Shown: piece after piece, positions 18,233 to 28,281 of the stretch
How the letters are laid out: the number at the start of each line of letters is the position of its first letter
How positions within the stretch are numbered: the first letter of the stretch is position 1
Assembly (NCBI RefSeq): GCF_013297935.1
Contig: NZ_JAAFIX010000003.1
Location: forward strand, 248,001 to 312,000
DNA length: 64,000 nucleotides
Direction: 5' to 3'
From: Rhodoferax sp.
GTDB lineage: Bacteria > Pseudomonadota > Gammaproteobacteria > Burkholderiales > Burkholderiaceae_C
Made by a program: the position numbers and the translations under genes
Notes under the pieces: generated by a model
Databases searched by the model: none
Told to the model about the DNA's origin: nothing
Seen by the model: only the letters and a program-made list of their open reading frames with translations

Positions 18233-20986
18233 TCAAGAGAGTTTGCCGTGGCACTGTTTGTATTTCTTGCCACTGCCGCACGGGCAAGGCTCATTGCGAC
18301 CTACGCGAGGAACTTCAGCGGCCTCGGTGACCCCCTTAGCTGCAGCAGGCACGGTCTCAGCCTCACCGGACTCAGTAGGAGCGGTGTAGGTGACGTTGGC
18401 AATGCTTTCTCCACGGGTTTCAATCGCTTCAGCAGCTTCTTCAAGCTGCTCGTTGGATTGGATCTTGACGGTCATCAGTACCTTGGTAACGTCGTTTTTA
18501 ACGGAGTCCAGTAACTGCCCGAACAGCTCAAAGGCCTCGCGTTTGTATTCTTGCTTGGGTTGCTTTTGTGCATAGCCACGCAGATGGATGCCTTGGCGCA
18601 AGTAGTCCAGTGCGCTCAGGTGGTCGCGCCAATGGCTGTCAATGCTTTGCAGCAGTACCATCCGCTCGAACTGGGTGAAGTTGTCCTTGCCCACCAAGGT
18701 GACCTTGCTCTCGAAAGCCTCATTGGCTCTAGCTGTCACTGTGGATACGATTTCTTCGTCCGTGATGGAACTCGCTTCAGAGACTTGCTTTTGCAAATCA
18801 AGTTGCAACTGCCATTCATCCGATAGCATTTTTTGCAGCGCGGGAATGTCCCACTGCTCTTCGACAGACTCCGCCGGCACGAACTGGCGCACCATGTCCT
18901 CGAACGCTCCTTCGCGCAAGCCGGTGATTTGCGCAGTGAGGTCTGCAGCATCCAGAATGGCATTGCGTTGCTGGTAGATGACCTTACGCTGGTCGTTGGA
19001 GACATCGTCGTACTCCAACAATTGTTTGCGCATGTCAAAGTTGCGGGCCTCCACCTTGCGCTGCGCGCTTTCAATACTGCGGGTGACGATACCGGCCTCG
19101 ATAGCCTCACCCTCGGGCATCTTCAGCCGGTCCATGATGGATTTGACGCGATCACCCGCAAATATCCGCATCAAGGAGTCGTCCAGGCTCAGGTAAAAGC
19201 GGGAAGAGCCCGGGTCGCCCTGGCGACCGGACCGGCCGCGCAACTGGTTGTCAATGCGGCGGGATTCATGCCGTTCGGTGGCAATGATGCGCAAACCACC
19301 GAGTGCTTTGATCGCCTCGTGATCTGTTTGCCATTGGCTGCGGATCTCAAGGATGCGGGCTTGTTTCGCATCCGCATCCAAAGCCTCATCCGACTCAACG
19401 GCTTCAATGGCTTTGTCCATGTTGCCACCCAACACAATGTCGGTTCCACGACCAGCCATATTGGTGGCAATAGTGATCATTTTTGCCCGACCTGCCTGGG
19501 CCACGATATCGGCTTCGCGCGCATGTTGCTTCGCATTCAGCACCTGATGTGGGAGTTTTTCTTTCTCCAACAATTCGGCAATGATTTCAGAGTTTTCGAT
19601 GGAAGTTGTCCCCACCAAAACCGGCTGACCACGCTCGTAGCACTCGCGAATGTCCTTGATCGCAGCGTCGTACTTTTCTCGAGTTGTTTTGTAAACCCGG
19701 TCCAGCTGGTCGTCACGACGACTAATGCGGTTCGGCGGAATAACCATGGTCTCCAGACCATAGATTTCCTGAAACTCATAGGCCTCGGTGTCCGCAGTAC
19801 CGGTCATGCCGGCCAGCTTGTTGTACAGACGGAAGTAGTTCTGGAAAGTGATAGAAGCTAGTGTCTGATTTTCAGCCTGGATTTGCACACCCTCTTTGGC
19901 CTCGACTGCCTGGTGAAGTCCATCGCTCCAACGGCGCCCGGTCATCAAGCGCCCGGTGAATTCGTCGACGATAACAATCTCGCCGCTCTGCACCACATAG
20001 TGTTGATCACGGTGGTAAAGATGGTTAGCGCGCAGAGCTGCATACAGGTGATGCATCAAGGTGATGTTGGCGGGGTCGTACAACGAGGATCCTGCCGGAA
20101 TAAGTCCTAGCTCCGCAAAAATCGTCTCGGCAGCTTCGTGGCCTTGTTCTGTCAAAAAGACCTGGTGGCTTTTCTCATCGAGCGTAAAGTCGCCCGGCTT
20201 GGTGATACCTTGGCCCGTGATGGGATCCGCTTCTCCTTCTTGCTTAACCAAGCGAGGAATTGCTTTGTTAATCGCCAGATAGAGCTCGGTGTGGTCCTCA
20301 GCCTGACCACTGATGATCAGTGGCGTGCGGGCTTCATCAATCAGGATCGAATCCACCTCATCCACGATTGCGAAGTTGAGACCACGCTGAACCCGGTCGT
20401 TGGCTTCGTAGACCATGTTGTCGCGCAAGTAGTCAAAGCCATACTCATTGTTGGTACCGTACGTAATGTCGGATTGGTAGGCTTGCTGTTTTTCTTCACG
20501 CGGGGCTTGCGGCAGGTTAATGCCGACGGTCAATCCCAGAAAGTTATACAGGCGGCCCATCCAACGGGCATCGCGACTGGCGAGGTAGTCATTGACGGTC
20601 ACTACGTGCACGCCTTTGCCACTCAATGCATTCAAGTAGACGGGCAACGTCGCGGTCAGGGTTTTACCTTCGCCTGTACGCATTTCGGAAATCTTGCCGT
20701 AGTGCAATGCCATACCGCCCAGCATCTGGACATCGAAATGGCGCATTTTCATGATGCGCTTGGAACCTTCGCGAACTACTGCGAAGGCCTCAGGAAGAAT
20801 CGCGTCAAGAGACTCACCTTTGGACACGCGGTCTTTGAACTCTTGCGTCTTGGCACGGAGGCCGTCATCCGTCAGTGTCTCGAACTGGGTTTCAAGGGCA
20901 TTGATTCGGGTGACAACGGCCCGGTACTGCTTCAGCAAGCGGTCGTTGCGGCTGCCAAAAATTTTGGTAAGGATGTTAATGGCCAT
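18233..20986 (-). CDS. secA: Preprotein translocase ATPase SecA
   Basis: The essential motor that pushes unfolded preproteins through SecYEG. It has 917 residues. Walker A is MRTGEGKT near residue 105, Walker B includes [15 protein letters not shown], and the second motor half has [10 protein letters not shown] and [11 protein letters not shown]. The C-terminus carries the SecB/zinc motif [16 protein letters not shown]. The ATG at 20986 ([20 protein letters not shown]) matches the family N-terminus; the frame is open upstream but that extension is not conserved. A plausible promoter lies at 21056-21083. Confidence 0.98.
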   Translation of the reverse strand: MAINILTKIFGSRNDRLLKQYRAVVTRINALETQFETLTDDGLRAKTQEFKDRVSKGESLDAILPEAFAVVREGSKRIMKMRHFDVQMLGGMALHYGKISEMRTGEGKTLTATLPVYLNALSGKGVHVVTVNDYLASRDARWMGRLYNFLGLTVGINLPQAPREEKQQAYQSDITYGTNNEYGFDYLRDNMVYEANDRVQRGLNFAIVDEVDSILIDEARTPLIISGQAEDHTELYLAINKAIPRLVKQEGEADPITGQGITKPGDFTLDEKSHQVFLTEQGHEAAETIFAELGLIPAGSSLYDPANITLMHHLYAALRANHLYHRDQHYVVQSGEIVIVDEFTGRLMTGRRWSDGLHQAVEAKEGVQIQAENQTLASITFQNYFRLYNKLAGMTGTADTEAYEFQEIYGLETMVIPPNRISRRDDQLDRVYKTTREKYDAAIKDIRECYERGQPVLVGTTSIENSEIIAELLEKEKLPHQVLNAKQHAREADIVAQAGRAKMITIATNMAGRGTDIVLGGNMDKAIEAVESDEALDADAKQARILEIRSQWQTDHEAIKALGGLRIIATERHESRRIDNQLRGRSGRQGDPGSSRFYLSLDDSLMRIFAGDRVKSIMDRLKMPEGEAIEAGIVTRSIESAQRKVEARNFDMRKQLLEYDDVSNDQRKVIYQQRNAILDAADLTAQITGLREGAFEDMVRQFVPAESVEEQWDIPALQKMLSDEWQLQLDLQKQVSEASSITDEEIVSTVTARANEAFESKVTLVGKDNFTQFERMVLLQSIDSHWRDHLSALDYLRQGIHLRGYAQKQPKQEYKREAFELFGQLLDSVKNDVTKVLMTVKIQSNEQLEEAAEAIETRGESIANVTYTAPTESGEAETVPAAAKGVTEAAEVPRVGRNEPCPCGSGKKYKQCHGKLS

Positions 20987-21055
20987 CAATGCGAGCGCCG
21001 TTTGGAGAATCCACCATGGACTCACCACGCAGCACAGTCCTTTTAGAGTCTGAGT

Positions 21056-21083
21056 GAGATAGTGGCTCTTTGCGGGAAGTCAA
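21056..21083 (-). promoter_or_regulatory. Candidate sigma-70 promoter of secA
   Basis: On the minus strand, TTGACT (21083-21078) and TATCTC (21061-21056) are separated by 16 nt. That would start transcription near 21049 and give a leader of about 60 nt before secA. A small stem GCCCT/AGGGC at 21085-21098 lies directly upstream. Confidence 0.4.
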
Positions 21084-21128
21084 GCCCTTGAGAGGGCCCC
21101 CGCTCTACGATGAGCTTAGCCCGACATT

Positions 21129-22085
21129 TTAGCGTTGCGGAACAGGCACTTTTCCGGCAGCCACCTGTGGCGCGGCAAGTCCCTTACCAGCGCTTAAAAA
21201 CTTCTGTGGATCTTGCGGGATTCCTTGAACCAAGACTTCAAAATGTAGGTGAGAACCTGTTGAGCGACCGGTGCTGCCGACCTCTGCTATTCGTTGACCG
21301 CGCTTGATAAGGTCACCTTTCTTGACACTCACCTTAGAGGCGTGGGCGTAGCGTGTGATGAGATCATTTCCATGATCCACTTCTAGCATGTTGCCGTATT
21401 GGGGGTGAAATTCCTGGGTAACCACTACGCCACCTGCAGCAGCGTAGATCGGAGTGCCATTAGCCGCAGGGAAGTCCAGACCAGTGTGCAACGCAGAACG
21501 GCCGGTGATCGGGTCAATACGCCAGCCAAAACTTGAGCCGAGATTGGCATCCGGCACCGGAATCTGTGTGGGCACCATCATTTTTTTGATTTTTTGCTCA
21601 AACAGGCGAGACTCGATGACGGTCATAACGTCTGCATTCTGGGCTGCTGCTGCATCAAGGGCTGCCAAGGTGGCGTCCAGCTCTTCCATCGAGAGATCCC
21701 TACCGCCCACCATCAGCCCACCCCTGCCGGGAGGAACCGTGATATCGGCCGGATTAATACCAGCCAGTCCGGACACCCGCTCACCCAAAGACTCCAGCTG
21801 CAACATTTTGGCCTGCATCTCCCCCAAGCGCTTCGCCAAGACTTCGATGTTTTCTTTTACGTAGCGGTCGCGCTGGGCAAACTCATCTTTCACCACGATA
21901 CGCACCAAGGTTCCAATAATCGGCCAGCCCTCTCTCGCACCCTTCATGAAAACCCAGTGATACAAGCCGACCGACACCAACATCAGGAGCACTGAGGCCA
22001 GCAGCATGGAGGCAATCAACTTGATGCCGTTGAGATGAAAGGCGCGGGTTTTTGCCATCCACGCATCCGTGATAATCACTTGCAT
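21129..22085 (-). CDS. M23 family metallopeptidase (murein endopeptidase-like)
   Basis: A 318-residue membrane-anchored protein. After a cytoplasmic start (MQVIITDAWMAKTRAF) there is one membrane helix, ASMLLASVLLMLVSVGLYHW, then a coiled-coil-like region and the LytM/M23 domain. Zinc ligands are in HTGLDFPAANGTPI and SHLHFEV, with VDHGNDLITRYAHASK between, so it looks catalytically competent. It probably trims peptidoglycan cross-links or activates an amidase. The ATG at 22085 has AAGGAAG 8 nt upstream. It precedes secA and diverges from the dciA-like gene with only about 30 bp between starts. Confidence 0.88.
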   Translation of the reverse strand: MQVIITDAWMAKTRAFHLNGIKLIASMLLASVLLMLVSVGLYHWVFMKGAREGWPIIGTLVRIVVKDEFAQRDRYVKENIEVLAKRLGEMQAKMLQLESLGERVSGLAGINPADITVPPGRGGLMVGGRDLSMEELDATLAALDAAAAQNADVMTVIESRLFEQKIKKMMVPTQIPVPDANLGSSFGWRIDPITGRSALHTGLDFPAANGTPIYAAAGGVVVTQEFHPQYGNMLEVDHGNDLITRYAHASKVSVKKGDLIKRGQRIAEVGSTGRSTGSHLHFEVLVQGIPQDPQKFLSAGKGLAAPQVAAGKVPVPQR

Positions 22086-22115
22086 CCAGCGCTTCCTTAA
22101 GTTAGAACTCCGTAC

Positions 22116-22436
22116 ATGATCAGAAATCACCGCTCGATAACAGCTTTGCAGGCAGCCCATGAGTCGCCTACTCTCTCGCATCTTGCGGCGCTTGCAAAAG
22201 AGTCGTCGGCTCGCCTTCAGAGTCTTCAGGGAGTGATCCCTAGCCCCCTGTTGAGGTACATCAAGGCCGGACCGATCGAGGGGTCAACGTGGTGCTTGCT
22301 GCTAGAAAACAACGCAGTGGCCGCAAAGCTCCGCCAACTTATGCCGGCGCTGCAAGCGCACCTGAGATCAAAGGGGTGGGAGGTTACCTCAATTCGACTC
22401 AAGGTACAAATGTCGTCGCAAGCAAACTACCGCTAG
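22116..22436 (+). CDS. DciA-like DUF721 protein
   Basis: A 106-residue protein with a DUF721-like core: ALAKESSARLQSLQGVIPSP, then WCLLLENNAVAAKLRQLMPALQAHLR and a final beta strand SIRLKVQ. DciA proteins load the replicative helicase DnaB in bacteria that lack DnaC, which fits this lineage. It is short and lacks an extended tail. It is divergent from the M23 peptidase gene and ends 12 bp from a tRNA gene on the other strand. The family call is moderate; the replication role is inferred from the family. Confidence 0.62.
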   Translation: MIRNHRSITALQAAHESPTLSHLAALAKESSARLQSLQGVIPSPLLRYIKAGPIEGSTWCLLLENNAVAAKLRQLMPALQAHLRSKGWEVTSIRLKVQMSSQANYR

Positions 22437-22448
22437 CGAGAAATGAAA

Positions 22449-22524
22449 TGGTGCCGATTATCGGATTCGAACTGATGACCTACCGCTTACAAGGCGGTTG
22501 CTCTACCAACTGAGCTAAATCGGC
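22449..22524 (-). tRNA. tRNA-Thr (anticodon TGT)
   Basis: A 76-nt cloverleaf on the minus strand. The acceptor stem pairs GCCGATT with AATCGGC, the D loop contains AGTTGGTAGA, the anticodon stem-loop is ACCGC-CTTGTAA-GCGGT, and the T arm holds TTCGAATC. The 3' CCA is encoded. Anticodon TGT reads ACA threonine codons. Confidence 0.97.
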
Positions 22525-22572
22525 ACGGGCTGAATTCTACATCAGCAAATTAGGCGTTCCCGGAAAGAAGTA

Positions 22573-23037
22573 CTATTTAATTCTTGTTAACGCTGGGCGT
22601 GTTCCGGTCGCTGGCGTTTTGGGTGGGACGGGATCGGGCTCCGCGTCGGAAACAGAGGCCAAGCCCTTCTGTGGGGACTTAGAGGCCTCTTCCAGATGAG
22701 CCGAGTTGCTCTTGGGGGCAATCGAAAAGGCCATACCTTGCCCGTTCTCACGCGCGTAGATGGCCAAAACCTGATCGACAGGCACCAGAATATCGCGAGC
22801 AACTCCGCCGAAGCGCCCTTTGAACTCAATGTACTCATTGCCAAGTTTGAGCGCACTGGTGGCATCAAAGCTCACGTTCAGCACGATCTCCCCATCCTTT
22901 ACAAACTCCATGGGCACCCGCACCGACTCATTCACCTGCACCGCAATAAAAGGCGTAAAGCCGTTATCGGTGCACCACTCGTAAAGTGCACGAATCAGAT
23001 ACGGTCGAGTCGAAGGGGCGTCCAAGGAATCCAGCAT
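22573..23037 (-). CDS. sspB: ClpXP specificity-enhancing factor SspB
   Basis: An adaptor that delivers ssrA-tagged proteins to ClpXP. It has 154 residues: a folded substrate-binding domain (TRPYLIRALYEWCTDNGFTP to VLAIYARENGQGM), then a flexible linker rich in Pro/Ser/Ala, then a C-terminal ClpX-docking tail TRPALTRIK, comparable to RPALRVVK in E. coli. It lies 13 bp after sspA on the same strand, the standard sspAB pair. Confidence 0.95.
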   Translation of the reverse strand: MLDSLDAPSTRPYLIRALYEWCTDNGFTPFIAVQVNESVRVPMEFVKDGEIVLNVSFDATSALKLGNEYIEFKGRFGGVARDILVPVDQVLAIYARENGQGMAFSIAPKSNSAHLEEASKSPQKGLASVSDAEPDPVPPKTPATGTRPALTRIK

Positions 23038-23050
23038 GTGTACCGTCCGG

Positions 23051-23662
23051 TTATTTACGCATTACTTTCTCAGAGGGCGTCAGCGCCTCAATGTAAGCAG
23101 GACGGGAGAATATACGCTCGGCATATTTCAACAAAGGAGCCGCGTTCTTGCTCAGGTCAATGCCGTAATAGTCAAGGCGCCAAAGCAATGGCGCAATCGC
23201 TACGTCCAACATTGAGAAGCTTTCACCCAGCATGTACTTGTTCTTCAAGAACACGGGGGCGAGCTGTGTCAAACGGTCGCGGATATGAGCACGCGCTTTT
23301 TCAAGCGCCTTCTCATTGCCTTTTGAGGCACGGGCTTCCAGCGTGTTGACATGTACGAACAACTCTTTTTCGAAATTCAGCAAGAAGAGACGGACACGAG
23401 CCCGATCTACGGGATCGCCGGGCATCAACTGAGGGTGTGGGAAACGCTCATCAATATATTCATTGATGATGTTCGACTCATACAAAATCAGGTCTCGCTC
23501 CACCAGGATGGGCACCTGACCATAGGGATTCATGACACTGATGTCTTCCGGCTTGTTGTACAGGTCCACATCGCGGATTTCAAAGTCCATTCCCTTTTCG
23601 AACAACACGAAACGGCAACGATGGGAAAAAGGGCAGGTCGTTCCTGAATACAGCACCATCAT
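23051..23662 (-). CDS. sspA: Stringent starvation protein A (GST-fold)
   Basis: An RNA-polymerase-associated protein with a glutathione S-transferase fold, involved in stationary-phase and acid responses in enterobacteria. It has 203 residues: a thioredoxin-like half starting MMVLYSGTTCPFSHRCRFVL, with NPYGQVPILVERDLILYESN, then an all-helical half with NKYMLGESFSMLDVAIAPLLWRL. The neighbourhood petABC-sspA-sspB is typical for betaproteobacteria. A strong terminator separates it from petC, so it probably has its own promoter in the short gap. Confidence 0.95.
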   Translation of the reverse strand: MMVLYSGTTCPFSHRCRFVLFEKGMDFEIRDVDLYNKPEDISVMNPYGQVPILVERDLILYESNIINEYIDERFPHPQLMPGDPVDRARVRLFLLNFEKELFVHVNTLEARASKGNEKALEKARAHIRDRLTQLAPVFLKNKYMLGESFSMLDVAIAPLLWRLDYYGIDLSKNAAPLLKYAERIFSRPAYIEALTPSEKVMRK

Positions 23663-23680
23663 GGCGAGAGACTCCTAAAA

Positions 23681-23717
23681 AATGAAAAAGAGTGGGACGC
23701 GTCAGCGGACCCACTCT
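23681..23717 (-). terminator. Rho-independent terminator after petC
   Basis: On the minus strand, AGAGTGGG and CCCACTCT form an 8-bp stem with a 13-nt loop, followed by TTTTTCATTTTTT. It ends the petABC transcript before sspA. Confidence 0.85.
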
Positions 23718-23764
23718 GAACCTGTCGCTGGCCGCCAGTCAAGGCAGCAGGACAGCATAAAGCG

Positions 23765-24520
23765 TTATTTCACGTCTTTCCAGAATGCTGCGTTCAATCG
23801 CCATGCAAATAAGGTCAGTACAGACAAGAACAACAACACCCAAACTCCGACACGCACACGGGTATTTTGAGCCGGCTCGCCCATCCACTGGAGATAGTTC
23901 ACCAGATCACCCACGGTTTGATCATACTGGGCAGGAGTCATCGTGCCGGGAGTTACCTGTTGCCAACCCTTGAAAACTTGAACTTCATGACCGTGCTCGG
24001 TAACCGTGTCATACACAGGTACGCGCTTACCTTGCAATTCCCACAAAGCATGCGGCATGCCGACGCTCGGGAAAACCAGGTTGTTCCAGCCCGTTGCCTT
24101 GGTGTCGTCAGGATAGTAAGTACGCAGATAGGTGTAAAGGTAATCTGCACCAGTTCCGCCTGCGCCAGCGCGTGAGCGGGCGATAACAGTGAGGTCAGGC
24201 GGATTTGCTCCGAACCAGTCTTTGGCCTGCTTGGGGTCGATTGCCGCTTTCATGGTCTCGCCCACTTTTTCTGTGGTGAACAGCAGGTTGTCTTTGATTT
24301 GCTGCTCAGTCAGACCAATGTCCTTCAGCCGATTGAAACGCATAAAGGCCGCGGAGTGGCAATTCAGGCAATAGTTCACGAACACCTTTGCACCATTTTG
24401 CAAAGAGGCCAAGTCGTTGGTCTTGGAAGGCGCTTTGTCGAGCGCAATACCACCGCCAGAGGCATGTGCACCGACCACAAAACCCAATGCCGCTACCCAG
24501 GAAATGATGATTTTTTTCAT
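23765..24520 (-). CDS. petC: Cytochrome c1 of the bc1 complex
   Basis: The c-type haem subunit of ubiquinol-cytochrome c reductase, passing electrons from the Rieske centre to soluble cytochrome c. It has 251 residues: signal sequence (IIISWVAALGFVVGAHA), haem motif CLNCH near residue 55, the axial Met region around VGMPHALWELQG, and a C-terminal membrane anchor VGVWVLLFLSVLTLFAWRL. Third gene of petA-petB-petC. Confidence 0.96.
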   Translation of the reverse strand: MKKIIISWVAALGFVVGAHASGGGIALDKAPSKTNDLASLQNGAKVFVNYCLNCHSAAFMRFNRLKDIGLTEQQIKDNLLFTTEKVGETMKAAIDPKQAKDWFGANPPDLTVIARSRAGAGGTGADYLYTYLRTYYPDDTKATGWNNLVFPSVGMPHALWELQGKRVPVYDTVTEHGHEVQVFKGWQQVTPGTMTPAQYDQTVGDLVNYLQWMGEPAQNTRVRVGVWVLLFLSVLTLFAWRLNAAFWKDVK

Positions 24521-24538
24521 GTCAGTTATCCCCGGCGC

Positions 24539-25954
24539 TCAGTGAGCCACAAAGTTAACACGGCTCGGTACCGGCTTGCTCTCGCCAACGGTGCTCCACC
24601 ATGGCATCAACAAGAAGAACCCGAAGTAGAACAAGGTACCGACCTGCGACACCCGCTCGCCAATTGGGGATGGAGGTTGCACACCCAGGTAAGCTAAGAC
24701 GACAAAGTTAATAACGAAAATGCCGTAGAGATATTTGTGCCAATCTGGGCGATACCGGATCGACTTGACCGGGCTGTTGTCAAGCCAAGGCAAGAAGAAC
24801 AAGATAACTACGGCTCCGCCCATCACTACTACACCCCAGAACTTAGCGTCGATAGACAGCATGGCAGCAGAAACCACCACAGCTGCACCGACCATCGCCC
24901 CCTTGAAGAGGGTTGGCAGCTTAGCCTTTGCGACTCCGAATGCGGCAGCACCCAATACGCAGGCAATCAGTGCGTACATCATCTCGCTGGTGATTGCACG
25001 CAACATCGAATAGAAAGGTGTGAAGTACCAGACAGGCGCAATGTGCGCTGGTGTTTTCAACGGATCCGCTGGAATAAAGTTGTTGTATTCCAAAAAGTAG
25101 CCGCCGAACTCGGGAGCAAAGAAGATGATGGCGGTGAAAACCATCAGAAAGGTACTAACAGCAAAAATGTCATGCACTGTGTAGTAGGGGTGGAAAGGCA
25201 CACCATCCAAAGGATGCCCTTGAGCATCTCTAGGTGCATCCGGACCTTTGATCTCAACGCCGTCGGGGTTGTTGGAGCCCACGTCATGGAGAGCCAACAA
25301 GTGCGCGACAACCAAGCCCAGCAGAACCAGGGGCACCGCGATCACGTGGAAGCTGAAGAAACGGTTCAAAGTGGCGTCGCCCACCACGAAGTCACCACGA
25401 ATCAACAATGCCAGGTCAGGGCCAACCAATGGCACTGCAGCAAACAGGTTCACGATCACCTGTGCACCCCAGTAGGACATTTGGCCCCATGGAAGCAGGT
25501 AACCCATGAATGCTTCGGCCATCAAACACAAGAAGATGGCGCAACCGAAAATCCATACCAATTCACGTGGCTTGCGATAGCTACCGTAGATCAGTCCACG
25601 GAACATGTGCAGATAAACGACCACAAAGAATGCAGAGGCGCCGGTCGAGTGCATGTAACGAATCAGCCAGCCCCAAGGCACATCACGCATGATGTACTCC
25701 ACCGAACCAAACGCCAAGTTGGCATCCGGCTTGTAGTGCATCACCAAAAAGATGCCAGTCACGATTTGGATCACCAGCACCAGCAGGGCGAGTGATCCGA
25801 AGATGTACCAGAAATTGAAGTTTTTCGGAGCGTAGTACTCCGACATGTGAACTTTGTAAGCGTCGAACGCGGTAGGGAAGCGGTTCTCAAACCAGTTCGT
25901 CACCTTTTCGCCCGCTGAGGCGTTGGGAGAGATGTCCTTGAATGCACGGGCCAT
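24539..25954 (-). CDS. petB: Cytochrome b of the bc1 complex
   Basis: The core membrane subunit that holds haems bL and bH and both quinone sites. It has 471 residues with eight or nine hydrophobic helices. The Qo-site PEWY motif appears as PEFG in IIFFAPEFGGYF, followed by PLKTPAHIAPVWYFTPFYSMLR, and GYLLPWGQMSYWGA is the conserved helix C-cd1 segment. Paired histidines lie in helices B and D. It starts 10 bp after petA. Confidence 0.96.
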   Translation of the reverse strand: MARAFKDISPNASAGEKVTNWFENRFPTAFDAYKVHMSEYYAPKNFNFWYIFGSLALLVLVIQIVTGIFLVMHYKPDANLAFGSVEYIMRDVPWGWLIRYMHSTGASAFFVVVYLHMFRGLIYGSYRKPRELVWIFGCAIFLCLMAEAFMGYLLPWGQMSYWGAQVIVNLFAAVPLVGPDLALLIRGDFVVGDATLNRFFSFHVIAVPLVLLGLVVAHLLALHDVGSNNPDGVEIKGPDAPRDAQGHPLDGVPFHPYYTVHDIFAVSTFLMVFTAIIFFAPEFGGYFLEYNNFIPADPLKTPAHIAPVWYFTPFYSMLRAITSEMMYALIACVLGAAAFGVAKAKLPTLFKGAMVGAAVVVSAAMLSIDAKFWGVVVMGGAVVILFFLPWLDNSPVKSIRYRPDWHKYLYGIFVINFVVLAYLGVQPPSPIGERVSQVGTLFYFGFFLLMPWWSTVGESKPVPSRVNFVAH

Positions 25955-25964
25955 GTCTTAATCC

Positions 25965-26579
25965 TCAGGCTTTCTTGTCTTCACCGATCAGCAGCTTGCT
26001 GTCGGACAGGAACATATGGGGCGGGACTTCGAGGTTGTCCGGCGCGGGCTTGTTTTTAAACACCCGACCCGCCATGTCGAAGGTCGAACCGTGGCAAGGG
26101 CACAAAAAGCCGCCAGCCCAGTTGTCCGGCAAGGAAGGTTGGGCGCCGGTTTGAAACTTGTCGGAGGGCGAGCAGCCGAGGTGGGAACATATTCCCACGG
26201 CAACAAAAAGTTCAGGCTTGATCGAACGACCTTCATTGCGCGCGTATTCGGGCGTCAACTCTGAGGGCTTGCGTTCCGACTTAGGGTCTGCAAGCGTTGA
26301 GTCGTTGCCAGCCAATGCTGCAACTTGCTCCGGGGTCCGGCGCACAATCCAGACCGGTTTGCCACGCCACTCCACAGTGATTTTTTCACCGGGCTTCAAA
26401 TCAGCGATGTCCACCTCAACCGCTGCACCGGCGGCTTTGGCTCGCTCGGATGGCTGAAATGTGCTCACAAACGGAATGGCGGTAGCAACACCACCTACCG
26501 CACCAGCACAACCTGAGGCGATAAGCCATGTCCGTTTGCTGGCGTCGATCTTTTTGCTGTCGACAGTTGTTTCACTCAT
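25965..26579 (-). CDS. petA: Rieske iron-sulfur subunit of the bc1 complex
   Basis: The 2Fe-2S subunit that takes the first electron from quinol. It has 204 residues: a Tat-type N-terminus without the classic twin Arg (SKKIDASKRTWLIASGCAGAV), one transmembrane anchor, and the cluster-binding boxes CSHLGCSP and CPCHGSTFD. The ATG at 26579 has AGGA 5 nt upstream and begins MSETTVDSKK; a start 12 nt earlier is less likely. Nearby tatABC could export it, as Rieske proteins are usual Tat clients, but only one Arg is evident in the signal. Confidence 0.95.
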   Translation of the reverse strand: MSETTVDSKKIDASKRTWLIASGCAGAVGGVATAIPFVSTFQPSERAKAAGAAVEVDIADLKPGEKITVEWRGKPVWIVRRTPEQVAALAGNDSTLADPKSERKPSELTPEYARNEGRSIKPELFVAVGICSHLGCSPSDKFQTGAQPSLPDNWAGGFLCPCHGSTFDMAGRVFKNKPAPDNLEVPPHMFLSDSKLLIGEDKKA

Positions 26580-26733
26580 GAGAATCCTCAATGAACATCG
26601 CTAGTAGATTAGGAAAGAATTGTAGCTGACGGTTGTAGGGTTATTCAACGCGACCAAAGCCCCATAACCCCAGTCATCGCCTTGGGCATTTGAGGGATAC
26701 TGTTGTTTTCAACAATTTAAGGAGTCCTGAGTC

Positions 26734-27168
26734 ATGGGTATGTTGCAAGAGTTCAAAGAGTTTGCAGTTAAAGGCAACGTGGTGGATTTGGCTGTAGGTG
26801 TGATCATTGGCGGGGCTTTCGGCAAGATCGTCGACTCTGTCGTGGGTGACTTGATCATGCCTTTGGTGGGTGCCGTGGTCGGAAAATTGGACTTTTCCAA
26901 CTTGTTCTTGGTGCTCGGAAACGTGCCCGAAGGCACCGCAATGACACTGGATGCACTCAAAAAAGCGGGTGTGCCGGTCTTTGCATATGGCAACTTTGTC
27001 ACAGTTGCTGTGAATTTTGCAATCTTGGCCTTCATCATCTTTTTGATGATCAAGCAGATCAATCGCATGAAGAAAGAAGCGCCGGTAGCGCCGGCAGAAC
27101 CAGCACCGGTGGTCACACCGGAAGATGTGATTTTGTTGCGCGAAATTCGCGACAGCCTGAAAAAATAA
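26734..27168 (+). CDS. mscL: Large-conductance mechanosensitive channel
   Basis: A homopentameric inner-membrane valve that opens under high membrane tension to release solutes. It has 144 residues: the conserved N-terminus [33 protein letters not shown] forms the amphipathic helix and TM1 (only parts cited), and TM2 is [20 protein letters not shown] strong ribosome site AAGGAG precedes it. It is a single-gene unit with its own terminator, divergent from petA. Confidence 0.96.
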   Translation: MGMLQEFKEFAVKGNVVDLAVGVIIGGAFGKIVDSVVGDLIMPLVGAVVGKLDFSNLFLVLGNVPEGTAMTLDALKKAGVPVFAYGNFVTVAVNFAILAFIIFLMIKQINRMKKEAPVAPAEPAPVVTPEDVILLREIRDSLKK

Positions 27169-27178
27169 GTCGATCAGC

Positions 27179-27212
27179 AGGGTTTGCTGCTTCGGGTAGC
27201 AAACCCTTTTTG
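27179..27212 (+). terminator. Rho-independent terminator after mscL
   Basis: AGGGTTTGCT pairs with AGCAAACCCT across a 9-nt loop containing TTCGG, followed by TTTTG. The 10-bp stem is perfect. Confidence 0.9.
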
Positions 27213-27234
27213 ATGCGTAAATGCAGTGCCCTAG

Positions 27235-28281
27235 TTAGGTCACACGGACAAGACGCTTGGCCATCTCTACCGCCTCCATCAGGCTGCTGCAATCAGCAAC
27301 ACCGCGCCCGGCAATATCGAACGCGGTACCGTGGTCTGGGCTGGTACGAACCAGCGGCAGCCCCAAAGTCACATTTACCCCTTGCTCTACCCCGAGGTAC
27401 TTGACGGGGATGAGCCCTTGGTCGTGGTACATCGCAACCACCACGTCAAATTCACCGGGATGGTCATCGCTGTCCCTTGCGCGCATGAACACGGTATCCG
27501 GTGCAATGGGGCCGTAAACATCAGCACCTTCTGATCGCACCGCGTTAATGGCCGGGGCAATGATCTCAATTTCTTCGCGCCCGAACAAACCGCCCTCACC
27601 CGCATGGGGGTTCAGACCTGCCACCGCAATCCGGGGCTCACGGTTCAATGCACTGCGCAGTGCCATCCTAGTTATCCGGATCGTGGAGGCCACATTATCA
27701 AAAGTCACGGCGTCCAAGGCCTCCCGCAACGACACATGAATGCTGACCAAAACCGTTCTCAGCGCGTGGTTGGCCAGCATCATCCGCACCGGCATTTCTG
27801 CGAGCGTGAAACCACGCGCCTTGGCGGCACGCGCTTGCAGTAGCTCCGTGTGACCCGGAAAAGCGTTGTAGGGTGCGCCGGCAGCACTCATGGCCTCTTT
27901 GTGCAAAGGAGCCGTCACCAAGGCTGCAATGTCGCCGCGCAGGGCACTGTCTGCCGCCCAAACGACGCAACGCCCCGCAAACTCACCGGCAGCTGCACTC
28001 ACCTGGCCATACGCCACCTCCGCCAGTGGCGCGCCGATTTGCAGCACCGGGATGCAACCGGTTGGCACATGGGCCAAATCCCCCAGCGCAGCCAATACCG
28101 CCACGGGCAAAGGCAGACCGGCCCCACCCACTAGTTGACTGGCACGTCGCATGGCGCCCACATCGCCGGCTACAAAACAATCCCGCATAAGAACCGGTGC
28201 CCGCTGGTAGCAGCGAGCAATGATTTCAGGCCCGATTCCGGCTGCGTCGCCGAGTGTGATGGCTATCGGTGGGTGTGTCAT
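27235..28281 (-). CDS. pdxA: 4-hydroxythreonine-4-phosphate dehydrogenase
   Basis: Pyridoxal phosphate pathway enzyme that oxidises 4-phosphohydroxy-threonine. It has 348 residues starting MTHPPIAITLGDAAGIGPEI, the PdxA signature. GLNPHAGEGGLFGREE and VVAMYHDQGLIPVKYLG carry the metal-binding histidines, with LVRTSPDHGTAFDIAG near the C-terminus. The start at 28281 overlaps the Nif3 gene stop by 4 bp; the open frame upstream is not conserved. Confidence 0.95.
   Translation of the reverse strand: MTHPPIAITLGDAAGIGPEIIARCYQRAPVLMRDCFVAGDVGAMRRASQLVGGAGLPLPVAVLAALGDLAHVPTGCIPVLQIGAPLAEVAYGQVSAAAGEFAGRCVVWAADSALRGDIAALVTAPLHKEAMSAAGAPYNAFPGHTELLQARAAKARGFTLAEMPVRMMLANHALRTVLVSIHVSLREALDAVTFDNVASTIRITRMALRSALNREPRIAVAGLNPHAGEGGLFGREEIEIIAPAINAVRSEGADVYGPIAPDTVFMRARDSDDHPGEFDVVVAMYHDQGLIPVKYLGVEQGVNVTLGLPLVRTSPDHGTAFDIAGRGVADCSSLMEAVEMAKRLVRVT

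Noticed and set aside
18233-22436. secA-M23-DciA region as an unusual secretion or replication module
   Set aside because: Each gene is ordinary and the neighbourhood is a known one in betaproteobacteria.
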